From Alloalcanivorax profundimaris (GTDB taxonomy: Bacteria; Pseudomonadota; Gammaproteobacteria; Pseudomonadales; Alcanivoracaceae), in contig NZ_JABJWH010000008.1 of NCBI RefSeq assembly GCF_015265435.1, positions 1-64,000 on the forward strand: a stretch of 64,000 nucleotides of DNA, given 5' to 3'. Numbering within the stretch: the first letter of the stretch is position 1; each line of letters opens with the position of its first letter. Below, in pieces: positions 43,551 through 52,888 of this stretch. Under the pieces are notes generated by a model. That model saw nothing but the letters and a program-made list of their open reading frames with translations. It searched no databases and was not told the DNA's origin. The position numbers were made by a program, and so were the translations under genes.

Positions 43551-44942
43551 ATGAGTGATCAGCAACAAAACCAACTCTGGGGCGGCCGCTTCAGTGAATC
43601 CACCGATGCCTTCGTGCAGGAATTCACCGCCAGCGTGGCCTTCGACCGGCGCATGTACCGCCAGGATATCCAGGGTTCGATGGCCCACGCCACCATGCTG
43701 GCCGAGGCCGGCGTGCTCACCGATGACGAACGCGACGCCATCCACCAGGGGCTGAAGGAGATCCGCGCCGAAATCGAGGCCGGCGACTTCCAGTGGTCCG
43801 TGGCCCTGGAAGACGTGCACATGAACATCGAGGCGCGGCTCACCGACAAGATCGGCATCACCGGCAAGAAACTGCACACCGGCCGCTCCCGCAACGACCA
43901 GGTGGCCACCGACATCCGCCTGTGGCTGCGGGACGAAATCGACCTGATCGACGGCGAGCTGGCCCGCCTGATGACCGGCCTGCTGGACCAGGCCGAGCGC
44001 GAGGCGGCCACCATCATGCCCGGCTTCACCCACCTGCAGACCGCCCAGCCGGTGACCTTCGGCCACCATCTGCTGGCCTGGTTCGAGATGCTCAAGCGCG
44101 ACCGCGAGCGCCTGCTGGACTGCCGCAAGCGGGTCAACCGCCTGCCCCTGGGCGCCGCCGCCCTGGCCGGCACCACCTACCCGATCCAGCGCGAGCGCAC
44201 CCGCGAGCTGCTGGGCTTCGACGCGGTCTGCGAGAACTCCCTGGACGCGGTCAGCGACCGGGACTTCGCCATCGAGTTCTGCGCCCTGGCGGCGCTGTGC
44301 GTGACCCACCTGTCGCGCATCAGCGAGGAGCTGGTGCTGTGGACCAGCGCCCAGTTCAACTTCATCGACCTGCCGGACCGCTTCTGCACCGGCAGCTCGA
44401 TCATGCCGCAGAAAAAGAACCCGGACGTGCCGGAGCTGGTGCGCGGCAAGACCGGCCGCGTCAACGGCCACCTGATCAGCCTGCTGACCCTGATGAAAAG
44501 CCAGCCGCTGGCCTACAACAAGGACAACCAGGAAGACAAGGAACCGCTGTTCGACGCCGTGGACACCCTGGCCGGCTGCCTGCGCGCCTTCGCCGACATG
44601 ATCCCGGCCATCGAGCCGAACCGGGAAGTGATGCGCGAAGCGGCCCGGCGCGGCTTCGCCACCGCCACCGACCTGGCCGACTACCTGGTGCGCAAGGGCG
44701 TGGCCTTCCGCGACGCCCACGAAATCGTCGGCAAGGCGGTGGCCCACGGCGTGGACAAAAAGAAGGACCTGAGCGAGATGAGCCTGTCCGAACTGCGCCA
44801 GTTCAGCGACCAGATCGACGACGACGTGTTCGAGGTGCTGACCCTGGAAGGCTCGGTGAGCGCCCGCAACCACGTCGGCGGCACCGCCCCGGATCAGGTG
44901 CGGGCCGCCGTGGCGCGGGGCCGCGAAGTAGTGAACGCCTAA
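43551..44942 (+). CDS. argH: Argininosuccinate lyase ArgH
   Basis: Final arginine-biosynthesis enzyme, splitting argininosuccinate into arginine and fumarate; a homotetramer of the fumarase/aspartase superfamily. 463 residues with LWGGRF at the N-terminus, [27 protein letters not shown] (catalytic His region) and the signature [16 protein letters not shown]. Start ATG 43551 lies downstream of TATACT. It ends with a 4-bp overlap with the convergent second DHAD gene. Divergent argH/algZ is as in Pseudomonas. Confidence 0.97.
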   Translation: MSDQQQNQLWGGRFSESTDAFVQEFTASVAFDRRMYRQDIQGSMAHATMLAEAGVLTDDERDAIHQGLKEIRAEIEAGDFQWSVALEDVHMNIEARLTDKIGITGKKLHTGRSRNDQVATDIRLWLRDEIDLIDGELARLMTGLLDQAEREAATIMPGFTHLQTAQPVTFGHHLLAWFEMLKRDRERLLDCRKRVNRLPLGAAALAGTTYPIQRERTRELLGFDAVCENSLDAVSDRDFAIEFCALAALCVTHLSRISEELVLWTSAQFNFIDLPDRFCTGSSIMPQKKNPDVPELVRGKTGRVNGHLISLLTLMKSQPLAYNKDNQEDKEPLFDAVDTLAGCLRAFADMIPAIEPNREVMREAARRGFATATDLADYLVRKGVAFRDAHEIVGKAVAHGVDKKKDLSEMSLSELRQFSDQIDDDVFEVLTLEGSVSARNHVGGTAPDQVRAAVARGREVVNA

Positions 44943-46612
44943 CCGTCGGTGATCGCCCCCAGGGAGGCGGAGCTGACGGTCCTGGCGTACTTGGACAAGA
45001 CGCCCCGGGTATAACGGGGCGCCGGCGCGGTCCAGGCCGCCCGGCGGCGCTCGAACTCGGCGTCGTCCACGTTCAGGGTGATGGTGTCCGCCTCGGCGTC
45101 GATGACGATCTCGTCGCCGGTTTCCACCAGGGCGATGGGCCCGCCTTCCTGAGCTTCCGGCGTCACGTGCCCGACCACGAAGCCGTGGCTGCCGCCGGAG
45201 AAGCGGCCGTCGGTGATCAGCGCCACGTCGTTGCCCAGGCCCCGGCCCATGATCGCCGAGGTGGGGGTGAGCATTTCCCGCATGCCCGGACCGCCCCGGG
45301 GCCCTTCATACCGGATCACCAGCACGTCACCGGCGGTGACGGTGCCGTCCATGATGCGGTCGGTGGCCTCTTCCTCGGAGTGGAACACCCGGGCGGTGCC
45401 CTTGAAGAAGGTGCCTTCCTTGCCGGTGATCTTGGCCACCGCGCCGGTGGGCGCCAGGTTGCCGTACAGGATGCGCAGGTGGCTGTCCTTTTTGATCGGG
45501 TTGTCCAGGGCGTGGATGATGTCCTGCTCCACCGGGTAGGGGGCCACGCTGGCCAGGTTTTCCGCCAGGGTCCGGCCGGTGACGGTGAGGCAGTCGCCAT
45601 GCAGCAGGCCGGCATCGAGCAGGGTTTTCATCAGCGGCTGAATGCCGCCGATGGCCACCAGCTCGCTCATCATGTAATGGCCGCTGGGGCGCAGGTCCGC
45701 CAGCACCGGCACCTTCTTGCCGATGCGGGTGAAATCCGCCAGGGAGAGGGGCACGTCCACGGTGTGGGCCAGGGCCAGCAGGTGCAGCACCGCGTTGGTG
45801 GAGCCGCCCAGGGCGATAACCACGGTGATGGCGTTCTCGAACGCTTCCCGGGTGAGGATGTCGCGGGGCTTGAGGTCCCGGTCGAGCAGTTCCAGCACGG
45901 CGGCGCCGGCGGCGCGGCAGTCCTCCAGCTTGTCGTTGTCCTCGGCGTTCTGGGCGGAGCTGCCCGGCAGGCTCATGCCCAGGGCCTCGATGGCGCTGGC
46001 CATGGTGTTGGCGGTGTACATGCCGCCGCAGGAACCGGGGCCGGGGATCGCCTCTTCCTCCACCTGCTTCACTTCGATCAGTGATTTATCGCCCTTGGCG
46101 TGGGCGCCCACCGCTTCGAACACGGACACCAGATCGGTGTGGTTCTTGCCCGGCTTGATGGTGCCGCCGTAGACGAACACCGAGGGCCGGTTGAGCCGCG
46201 CCAGGCCCATCAGGCAACCGGGCATGTTCTTGTCGCAGCCACCGATGGCCACCAGGCCGTCGAAGCCCTCGCAGCCGGCCACGGTTTCGATGGAATCGGC
46301 GATCACTTCCCGGGACACCAGCGAATACTTCATGCCCTCGGTGCCGTTGGCGATGCCGTCGGACACGGTGATGGTGTTGAAGATCAGGCTCTTGCCGCCG
46401 GCGTCGTCGGCGCCGCGCCCGGCTTCGTCCGCCAGGCCGTCGATGTGCATGTTGCAGGGCGTCACCCGGCTCCAGGTGGACGCGATGCCCACCTGGGGCT
46501 TTTTGAAATCCTCGTCGGTGAAACCGGTGGCGCGCAGCATGGCGCGGCTGGGCGCCTTGCCCAGGCCATCCACCACGGGCGCGGAATAGCGGCGCCGTTT
46601 GTCGTCGGTCAT
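44939..46612 (-). CDS. Second dihydroxy-acid dehydratase ([2Fe-2S]-type cysteine set)
   Basis: A 557-residue DHAD paralogue that should also make branched-chain keto acids. Unlike the 615-residue copy at 28.5 kb it keeps three cysteines seen in plant and mycobacterial [2Fe-2S] enzymes: Cys53 in TPCNMHI, Cys126 in GGCDKNMPG and Cys195 in [24 protein letters not shown] and [16 protein letters not shown] are family blocks. Start 46612 has AGGAGGAGAA just upstream. A long frame upstream is open but unlike the family. The [2Fe-2S] class is known to resist oxygen better than the E. coli type, so the two may share the duty under different conditions. Convergent with argH; no terminator fits between. 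Confidence 0.92.
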   Translation of the reverse strand: MTDDKRRRYSAPVVDGLGKAPSRAMLRATGFTDEDFKKPQVGIASTWSRVTPCNMHIDGLADEAGRGADDAGGKSLIFNTITVSDGIANGTEGMKYSLVSREVIADSIETVAGCEGFDGLVAIGGCDKNMPGCLMGLARLNRPSVFVYGGTIKPGKNHTDLVSVFEAVGAHAKGDKSLIEVKQVEEEAIPGPGSCGGMYTANTMASAIEALGMSLPGSSAQNAEDNDKLEDCRAAGAAVLELLDRDLKPRDILTREAFENAITVVIALGGSTNAVLHLLALAHTVDVPLSLADFTRIGKKVPVLADLRPSGHYMMSELVAIGGIQPLMKTLLDAGLLHGDCLTVTGRTLAENLASVAPYPVEQDIIHALDNPIKKDSHLRILYGNLAPTGAVAKITGKEGTFFKGTARVFHSEEEATDRIMDGTVTAGDVLVIRYEGPRGGPGMREMLTPTSAIMGRGLGNDVALITDGRFSGGSHGFVVGHVTPEAQEGGPIALVETGDEIVIDAEADTITLNVDDAEFERRRAAWTAPAPRYTRGVLSKYARTVSSASLGAITDG

Positions 46613-46630
46613 GAACTTCTCCTCCTGCGT

Positions 46631-46650
46631 CGACGCGCCCCGGCGCGTCG
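46631..46650 (-). promoter_or_regulatory. Leader hairpin upstream of the second DHAD gene
   Basis: A perfect 9-bp stem CGACGCGCC / GGCGCGTCG with a 2-base loop sits right behind the ribosome site (GGAGGAG at about 46625-46619) of the DHAD gene. Upstream on the minus strand, TGGTATGCT (46676-46668) is an extended -10. The hairpin could be a regulatory leader element; this is inference. Confidence 0.35.
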
Positions 46651-46847
46651 TGGAACCTCGGCGCCACAGCATACCAGCCCGGGCCGGCGGTTCGGAGGCG
46701 GGCGACGCTTTACACGATGACATCAAAACGTCTTTTTTCTTCACCGTGATGCACCATCGTGCCAACAGAACCCGCCCGTTCTCCCGCTTACCCTGATTGA
46801 TTGTCTGGCCCCTTTCCCTACCTCCAACAATATCCGGGGATCCGATT

Positions 46848-48830
46848 ATGCTGTTGATCCGACCGGCGCACCGGCGCCTGCCCCTGTTTTTCCTGCTCGC
46901 TTCCCTGTTGCTCGCCCTGGCCGCCTGCGGCGGCGGCGGTGATTCCGCCTCCGGCGGTGGCACGGCTTCGGAAACCCCCAATGCCGGCGGCAACGACGGC
47001 GGCGGCGGCCCGGCCCCCCAACCGGAGCCCGAGCCGGAACCGGAGCCCGAGCCGGTGAACCTGGACTGGGACACCCCCTACGACCGCCCCGAGGAATACC
47101 CCAACACCGTCACCCTGCCCCAGCAGTTGATCACCCTGCGCGACGGCATCCGCCTGTCCGCCTCGGTGACCCTGCCCGCCGACGAGGACGGCAACCCGGC
47201 ACCGGGGCCCTTTCCGGTGGTGGCCACCTTCACCGGCTACAACCAGGCCCTGGGCCTGATCGGCGCCGCCGATCCCTACCTGGTGAAGCGCGGCTACGCC
47301 TACATCATCGCCGACCTGCGCGGCACCGGCGCCTCGGAAGGCACCTGGCAGGCGTTCGGGGAAACCGACCACGAGGACATTGGCGAGCTGCTCGACTACA
47401 TCGACGCCCAGCCCTGGAGCAACGGCACCCTGGGCATGAACGGCGCCTCCTACATGGGCATCACCGGGCTGCTCGCCGGCGCCCAGCGCCCCGCCGGCGT
47501 GGACGCCATCTTCGCCATCGTGCCCATGGGCGACGCCTACCGGGACATCGTGTTCCAGGGCGGCCAGATCAACGCCGGCTTCATTCCCCTGTGGGTGGCC
47601 CTGGTCACCGGCCTGGGGCTGGTGCCCACGCCGGTGGGGCTGGACAACGACCAGCCGCTCTACTACCTGGAAACCCTGCTCGACCACCTCACCGGCACGC
47701 TCACCGAGTTCCCGGTGCCGGTGGTGGCCGGCGCCGTGCTCGGCGACGAGCATAAGTACAACACGGACTTCTGGCGGCAACGCTCGCCGCTGGAACAGGC
47801 CGACCGGATCCAGGCGCCCACCTTCGTGGTGGGCGGCCTGCGCGACATCTTCCAGCGCGGCGAACCGCTGATCTACGAAGCACTGAAGAACAACGGCACC
47901 GACAGCAAGCTGCTGATCGGCCCCTGGGAACACCTGGACGGCTCCGGCGGCGCCGGCCTGCCCGCCGACGGCGTGCCGGCCCTGGCCAACATCCGCCTGG
48001 CCTGGTTCGACCATTACCTGAAGGGCATGGACACCGGCGCCGAACGCTTCCCGCCGGTGACCCAGTACTACACCGGCGACGAACGCTATCGCACCGCCGC
48101 GGACTGGCCGCACCCGGAAGCCCGGGCCGAGGCGTTCTACCTGCACGGCCAGCCCGGCCTGCCCCTGTTCGGCGGCCTGAACCGCAAGGCCCCCGGGCCG
48201 GACGGCGCGCAAACGTCGCTGTTGCAAACGCCGCTCAACGGCCTGTGCTCGGCCAGCGCCAGCCAGTGGACCGCCGGCGTGCTGGGGCTGATCACGCCAC
48301 CGTGCAGCGAGCAGAACAACCTGTCGGAATTGCTGGAGGCGGTCTACACCAGCGAGCCGCTGGAGGAGGACATGGTCATCAACGGCCCCATCGGCGGCCA
48401 GATCTGGGCCTCCACCACCGGCCTGGACACCAATGTGGTGGTGCGCGTCAGCGTGGTGGACCCCAACGGCCTGTCCAGGGAGCTCACCAATGGCATCCAG
48501 ATGGCCTCCATGAGCGGGTTCAACCCGCAACGCTCGCGCTTCATGAACGGCAAGCTGGTGCAGCCCTGGCACCCCTTCACCGCCCGCAGCGGCCAGGAAA
48601 TCCGGCCGCTGGAGCCGTTCCGCGCCGACGTGGAGGTGTTCCCCACCAGCGCCGTGATCCCCGCCGGCCACCGGCTGCGCGTGAGCGTCGGCGCCAGTGA
48701 CCTGCCCCACGGCCTGAGCCCGATCCCGGACCTGCTGCGCGGCCTGCTCGGGGCGCTCACCGTGTACAGCACCCCGGCCATGCCATCGCGAGTGAACATC
48801 CCGCTGGTGCCGACGGACGCGGTGCGCTGA
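46848..48830 (+). CDS. CocE/NonD (X-Pro peptidase S15-type) hydrolase lipoprotein
   Basis: A 660-residue predicted lipoprotein esterase or peptidase. The signal peptide ends LALAAC (lipobox), followed by a Gly/Ser/Pro-rich linker with a (PE)n repeat near residue 65. The alpha/beta-hydrolase core has the nucleophile in GASYMG (Ser201), Asp333 in GGLRDIF and His362 in GPWEHLDG, the triad order of S15/CocE enzymes. The C-terminal jelly-roll (about 470-660) holds [15 protein letters not shown]. Such proteins hydrolyse acylated substrates, as in cocaine esterase; the substrate is unknown. GGGGA lies 8 bp before the ATG. Gene stands alone. Confidence 0.86.
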   Translation: MLLIRPAHRRLPLFFLLASLLLALAACGGGGDSASGGGTASETPNAGGNDGGGGPAPQPEPEPEPEPEPVNLDWDTPYDRPEEYPNTVTLPQQLITLRDGIRLSASVTLPADEDGNPAPGPFPVVATFTGYNQALGLIGAADPYLVKRGYAYIIADLRGTGASEGTWQAFGETDHEDIGELLDYIDAQPWSNGTLGMNGASYMGITGLLAGAQRPAGVDAIFAIVPMGDAYRDIVFQGGQINAGFIPLWVALVTGLGLVPTPVGLDNDQPLYYLETLLDHLTGTLTEFPVPVVAGAVLGDEHKYNTDFWRQRSPLEQADRIQAPTFVVGGLRDIFQRGEPLIYEALKNNGTDSKLLIGPWEHLDGSGGAGLPADGVPALANIRLAWFDHYLKGMDTGAERFPPVTQYYTGDERYRTAADWPHPEARAEAFYLHGQPGLPLFGGLNRKAPGPDGAQTSLLQTPLNGLCSASASQWTAGVLGLITPPCSEQNNLSELLEAVYTSEPLEEDMVINGPIGGQIWASTTGLDTNVVVRVSVVDPNGLSRELTNGIQMASMSGFNPQRSRFMNGKLVQPWHPFTARSGQEIRPLEPFRADVEVFPTSAVIPAGHRLRVSVGASDLPHGLSPIPDLLRGLLGALTVYSTPAMPSRVNIPLVPTDAVR

Positions 48831-48835
48831 TGCCC

Positions 48836-48864
48836 AGCCGGCCGCGGCGATGTCGCCGCCGGCT
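48836..48864 (+). terminator. Probable terminator after the hydrolase gene
   Basis: AGCCGG ... CGGCGA-TG-TCGCCG-CCGGCT forms a strong hairpin directly after the stop at 48830, followed by TTCGCCTTT, a weak U-rich tail. Confidence 0.5.
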
Positions 48865-48990
48865 TTCGCCTTTCCGAGCGATAGACAAAACCGACTTCGT
48901 TTGTTCACCCCGTTCTGGGACAATGCCGCCTTTCGGGCCTACCAGCCCCTTTCCTTTTTCTCCCCGTTACCCACGGTCCGGAGCTTGCGC

Positions 48991-50178
48991 ATGTCTTCTT
49001 CCACCGACGCGGACACCCCCGCCGTCGCTTCGCACCCCCGTCTCGCCGAACTGGCCCTGGCCCTGGGCGGCTTCGCCATCGGCACCACCGAATTCGTGAT
49101 CATGGGGCTGATGAACCCGATCGCCGACAACCTGGCGGTGGACCCGCAGCGGGTCGGCTACGCGATCAGCAGCTACGCCCTGGGCGTGGTAGTGGGTGCG
49201 CCGCTGATCTCCTGCCTGGCGGCGCGGGTGCCCAAGCGCACCCTGCTGATCGGCCTGATGCTGCTGTTCGCGCTGGGCAACGTGGCCAGCGCCCTGGCGC
49301 CGGGCTTCTGGTCCTTCGTCGGCCTGCGCTTTATCGCCGGCCTGCCCCACGGCGCCTATTTCGGCGTCGCCGCCCTGGTGGCCGCGGCGGCGGTGCCCTG
49401 GAACCAGCGGGCCCGGGCGGTGGCCCGGGTGATGCTGGGCCTGACCGTGGCGATTCTGCTGGGCGCGCCCCTGGGCACCTGGGCCGGCAATCAGTTCGGC
49501 TGGCCGGTGGCGTTCGCCTCGGTGGGGGTGATCGCCGCCACCACCGCGCTCATGGTGTGGCTGTTCGTGCCGTTCGTGCCCGCCGACCGGGACGCCTCGC
49601 CGCTGCGCGAGCTGGGCGCCCTGGCCAACCAGCAGGTGCTGTTCACCCTGGGCATCGCCAGCGTCGGCTTCGGCGGCATGTTCGCGGTGTTCAGCTATGT
49701 GATGCCCACCCTCACCGAACAGGCCGGCATGGCCGAGGCCCTGGGCCCGCTGGTACTGGCGATCTTCGGCGTCGGCACCCTGCTGGGCACCCTGGTGGGG
49801 GCGCGGGTGGCGGACTGGAACCTGATCCGCGCCATTCCGCTGATTCTGACCTGGTGCCTGGTGGTGCAAACGCTGTTCTTCTTCGTCGCCGACTGGGTGA
49901 CGCCGGCGCTGCTGTTCGTGGGGCTGGTGGGCACCAGCATCGCCCTGGGGCCGGCGATCCAGACCCGGCTCATGGACGTGGCCGGCGACGCCCAGACCAT
50001 GGCCGCCTCGCTCAACCACGCCGCCTTCAACCTGGCCAACGCCCTGGGCGCCTGGCTGGCCGGCTGGGTGATCGATCAGGGCGCGGTCTGGTCCAGCACC
50101 GGCCTGGTGGGGGCCGCCCTGGCGATCGGCGGCATTCTGATTTTCCTGGCCAGCCGCCGCGCGGAGAAGCGCGCCTAG
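48991..50178 (+). CDS. MFS transporter, AraJ/DHA1-type drug or sugar exporter
   Basis: A 395-residue inner-membrane protein with about twelve hydrophobic segments and no large soluble domain. GGFAIGTTEFVIMGLMN is the first transmembrane segment typical of the AraJ/YdhP subfamily, RFIAGLPHGAYFGVAALVAA contains a motif-C-like region, and LGTWAGNQFGW follows. A proton-linked efflux role is likely; substrate unknown. Start ATG 48991 follows GGAG; the frame is open earlier but only adds a non-helical stretch. The stop overlaps the convergent envZ stop by 4 bp, so no terminator separates them. Confidence 0.88.
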   Translation: MSSSTDADTPAVASHPRLAELALALGGFAIGTTEFVIMGLMNPIADNLAVDPQRVGYAISSYALGVVVGAPLISCLAARVPKRTLLIGLMLLFALGNVASALAPGFWSFVGLRFIAGLPHGAYFGVAALVAAAAVPWNQRARAVARVMLGLTVAILLGAPLGTWAGNQFGWPVAFASVGVIAATTALMVWLFVPFVPADRDASPLRELGALANQQVLFTLGIASVGFGGMFAVFSYVMPTLTEQAGMAEALGPLVLAIFGVGTLLGTLVGARVADWNLIRAIPLILTWCLVVQTLFFFVADWVTPALLFVGLVGTSIALGPAIQTRLMDVAGDAQTMAASLNHAAFNLANALGAWLAGWVIDQGAVWSSTGLVGAALAIGGILIFLASRRAEKRA

Positions 50179-51491
50179 CGCACCCCGGCGGAGAGCGGCT
50201 CCGGCTGCACCAGCTGCCCGGTGAGCGGGAAGCGGATGCGCACCCGCAGGCCGCCGTCCGGGTGGTTGTCCAAGCGCATGTCGCCGTGGTGCATGTCGAC
50301 GATGCGCTTGACGATGGCCAGCCCCAGGCCGCTGCCGGACAGGGTGCGCGCCATCTCGCCCCGGGAGAACGGCTGCAGCAGCAGCGGGATGTCTTCCTCG
50401 CGCACCCCCTTGCCGTGATCGCGCACGGTGAGCCGCAGGGCGTTGTCGTCCACCTCGGTGTCGATCTCCACCGGCGGCGCGCCGTATTTAAGCGCGTTGG
50501 TGATCAGGTTGGAGAGCATGCGCTTGACGGTAAGGCGCTTGAGCATCAGGCGCGGCAGATCCTGCTGGCGGATGCGCAACCGCTCCGCCGGGTACTTGGC
50601 CACCACTTCGTCGATCAGGCTGTTGAGGTTCTCGTAGTCGGGCTGCTCGTCGGCGCCGTCGCGGATGAAGGCGATGAACTGGTCGAGGATGGCGTCCATG
50701 TCCTCGATGTCCTCGATGATGCCCTGGGACATCTCCTCGTCGTCCAGGAATTCCGCCGACAGGCGCAGCCGGGTCAGCGGCGTGCGCAGGTCATGGGACA
50801 CCCCGGCCAGCAACAGGGCCCGGTCCCGCTGGGCCTGCTGCAGCTGGCTGGTCATGCGGTTGAAGGCCCGGTTCACCGCCTGGATCTCGGTGGGGCCGAT
50901 GCGGTCGTCGAGCACCGGCACCGCCTCGCCACGGCCCACCTTGAGCGCCACCCGGGCCAGCCGCCGCAGGGGGCGGTTGAGGCTGCGCGCGATCAGCAGC
51001 CCGCCGATCACCGCCAGCAGCGGCACCGTCACCCCCCAGCCGAGCAGCAAATAGCGGTCGTAATCGCGGAAGAACGCCATCGGCACCCGCAGCCAGCCGC
51101 CCTCGAAGGAGGGCGCGGTGACCCACAGGATCGGCTGGCGGTCCTCCTCCAGGCGCACCGTGGCGCGCTCGCCCAAGCGCTCGGACAGCTCCTGGCGGAA
51201 GCGGTCCACCACCGGCTTGGAGAGCACCAGGGTCTGGGGCGTGCGCACGTCCGGCGGCGTGCCCGGCAGGATGCCGGTGGTCTCGCCCAGGCGCCGGCCC
51301 AGGGAAGCGTCGCCGCCGGGCTGGAACACCAGCTCCGCCTGCAGGGCGGTGAGGCGCGCGTACTCGCGAATGCCGGGCAGGTAGGCGTTACGGGCGAAGA
51401 ACCAGAGCGTGACGCCCTGGCTGAGGCCGATCACCAGGCCGACGATCAGCGCGGCGCGGGTGAAGGCGGTTTTTGGCAGGAACCGGCCCAC
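50175..51491 (-). CDS. envZ: Osmosensor histidine kinase EnvZ
   Basis: A 438-residue membrane sensor kinase. TM1 about 11-32, a periplasmic domain (about 33-150), and TM2 about 152-172, then a HAMP domain, the dimerisation segment with the phosphorylated His233 (GVSHDLRTPLTRLRL) and an HATPase domain (NLITNALKYG, DHGKGV, GSGLGLAIVKRI). It transfers phosphate to OmpR. The GTG start at 51491 follows the ompR stop after 13 bp. Together they form the ompR-envZ operon, well known in gammaproteobacteria. Confidence 0.95.
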   Translation of the reverse strand: MGRFLPKTAFTRAALIVGLVIGLSQGVTLWFFARNAYLPGIREYARLTALQAELVFQPGGDASLGRRLGETTGILPGTPPDVRTPQTLVLSKPVVDRFRQELSERLGERATVRLEEDRQPILWVTAPSFEGGWLRVPMAFFRDYDRYLLLGWGVTVPLLAVIGGLLIARSLNRPLRRLARVALKVGRGEAVPVLDDRIGPTEIQAVNRAFNRMTSQLQQAQRDRALLLAGVSHDLRTPLTRLRLSAEFLDDEEMSQGIIEDIEDMDAILDQFIAFIRDGADEQPDYENLNSLIDEVVAKYPAERLRIRQQDLPRLMLKRLTVKRMLSNLITNALKYGAPPVEIDTEVDDNALRLTVRDHGKGVREEDIPLLLQPFSRGEMARTLSGSGLGLAIVKRIVDMHHGDMRLDNHPDGGLRVRIRFPLTGQLVQPEPLSAGVR

Positions 51492-51504
51492 GGCGGCTCA
51501 GCGC

Positions 51505-52215
51505 TCAGTCCGGGACGAACACATAGCCCACGCCCCAGACGGTCTGGATGTAGCGCGGCTTGGAGGGGTCGTCCTCGAGCAGGCGGCGCAGCCGCGACAC
51601 CTGCACGTCGATGGAACGCTCCATGGCGGACCATTCCCGGCCCCGGGCCAGGCTCATCAGCTTGTCGCGGGTGAGCGGCTCGCGCTGGTTCTGCACCAGC
51701 GCCTTGAGCACGGCGAACTCGCCGGTGGTGAGCGGCTGCGGGTCGCCTTCGCGGGCCAGGGTGCGGTTGCCCAGGTCCAGGGTCCAGGGACCGAACCCGA
51801 CCACCGACTCCTCCTTGCTGGGCGCGCCGGGCACCTCGCGCACGTGGCGGCGCAGCACGGCGCGGATGCGGGCGCTGAGCTCCTTGGGGTTGAACGGCTT
51901 GGGCAGGTAATCGTCGGCGCCGGCGTCCAGGCCCTCGATGCGCTCGGCGTCGTCGCCCTTGGCGGTGAGCATGATGATCGGCAGGTTGTTGTCCCCGTCG
52001 CGCAGGCGGCGGCAGATGGACAGGCCGTCCTCGCCGGGCAGCATCAGGTCGAGCACCATCAGGGAGTAGATCTCCCGGGACAGGGCCCGGTCCATTTGCT
52101 CGGCGTCGGCCACCGCTTTGACCGCGTAGCCCTGCTCTTCCAGGAACCGTTGCAGCAGACCGCGCAGGCGCGCGTCGTCGTCCACCACCAGTATCTTTTC
52201 GACTTGTTCGCTCAT
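51505..52215 (-). CDS. ompR: Response regulator OmpR
   Basis: A 236-residue winged-helix response regulator. The receiver has Asp12-14 (VVDDD), phospho-acceptor Asp56 (VLDLMLPGEDG), Thr of MLTAKG and Lys of DDYLPKPF. The C-terminal OmpR/PhoB DNA-binding domain (about 135-236) has LTTGEFAVLKALV and SIDVQVSRLRRLLEDD. Start 52215 has GAGGAA upstream. Control targets in this organism are unknown; porins and osmoadaptation are the family role. A plausible -10 TATACAAT lies about 60 bp upstream on the minus strand. Confidence 0.96.
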   Translation of the reverse strand: MSEQVEKILVVDDDARLRGLLQRFLEEQGYAVKAVADAEQMDRALSREIYSLMVLDLMLPGEDGLSICRRLRDGDNNLPIIMLTAKGDDAERIEGLDAGADDYLPKPFNPKELSARIRAVLRRHVREVPGAPSKEESVVGFGPWTLDLGNRTLAREGDPQPLTTGEFAVLKALVQNQREPLTRDKLMSLARGREWSAMERSIDVQVSRLRRLLEDDPSKPRYIQTVWGVGYVFVPD

Positions 52216-52277
52216 GACGTTCCTCGGATCTGCCGACCGGCTGGTGTACCGCGCCTGGGCGCGCCAGGCAAGCCTGG

Positions 52278-52285
52278 ATTGTATA
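52278..52285 (-). promoter_or_regulatory. Putative ompR promoter -10 element
   Basis: The minus strand reads TATACAAT (52285-52278) about 65 bp before the ompR ATG, in a 193-bp divergent region. On the plus strand TGTTATCAT (52372-52380) is an extended -10 for the response regulator, about 29 bp before its ATG. No strong -35 boxes are visible. Confidence 0.4.
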
Positions 52286-52408
52286 GAAAGATTACCGCCG
52301 CCGCGCTCCGCGCCGTGACGCAAATTGGCACTGTGTGCCGATTTTCATCAAGTTACGGCGGCGCCGGCCCTTGTTATCATTGCGCCGCTTGGCGAACAGG
52401 AGCGAACT

Positions 52409-52771
52409 ATGGCGAAAATACTCGTGGTCGACGATTCCCCGACCCAGCTGACCAATCTGGTGAAAATGGTGGAAAACCAGGGCCATCAGGCGATCACCGC
52501 CAGCAATGGCATGGAAGGCATCGATCAGGCCCGCGCCGAAAACCCGGACCTGATTCTCATGGACGTGGTGATGCCGGAGCTGAACGGCTTCCAGGCCACC
52601 CGCAAGATCGCCAAGGACGCGGACCTGAACCACATTCCCGTGGTCCTGGTAACCACCAAGGACCAGGAAACCGACAAGGTCTGGGGCGAACGCCAGGGCG
52701 CCGTGGGCTACATCGTCAAACCGCCCCAGGAGGCGGAACTGGCGGCGATGATCGGTAAAGTGCTGGGATAA
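52409..52771 (+). CDS. PilH-like single-domain response regulator
   Basis: A 120-residue CheY-type receiver with no output domain. KILVVDDSPTQLTNL has Asp8/Asp9, LILMDVVMPELNGFQ carries Asp52, and TTKDQETDKVWGERQGA followed by YIVKP strongly recalls PilH of the twitching-motility Chp pathway. In Pseudomonas pilG-pilH-pilI-pilJ are clustered, but here it stands alone beside ompR-envZ, so it may have been recruited to another sensor. AGGAG precedes the ATG. A strong hairpin terminator follows at 52802-52836. Confidence 0.82.
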   Translation: MAKILVVDDSPTQLTNLVKMVENQGHQAITASNGMEGIDQARAENPDLILMDVVMPELNGFQATRKIAKDADLNHIPVVLVTTKDQETDKVWGERQGAVGYIVKPPQEAELAAMIGKVLG

Positions 52772-52801
52772 CCACACCCCGCCCCGTCAAGTCAATCTAT
52801 G

Positions 52802-52836
52802 AACGACCGGAGTCATTCCCTATGATTCCGGTCGTT
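52802..52836 (+). terminator. Terminator hairpin after the PilH-like gene
   Basis: AACGACCGGAGTCAT (52802-52816) pairs with ATGATTCCGGTCGTT (52822-52836), one G-U pair included, across a 5-base loop. The following TCGTAT provides only a weak U tract. It lies between the PilH-like gene and tex. Confidence 0.65.
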
Positions 52837-52888
52837 TCGTATCGAAGCGCCCGCATGCAACGTGCCCACGCGCAAGCCAGGAACCACC

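Noticed and set aside
46613-47074. Extension of the second DHAD to 711 residues
   Set aside because: The added part is Gly/Ser/Pro-rich with no similarity and spans the divergent promoter region; a strong ribosome site is at 46612.
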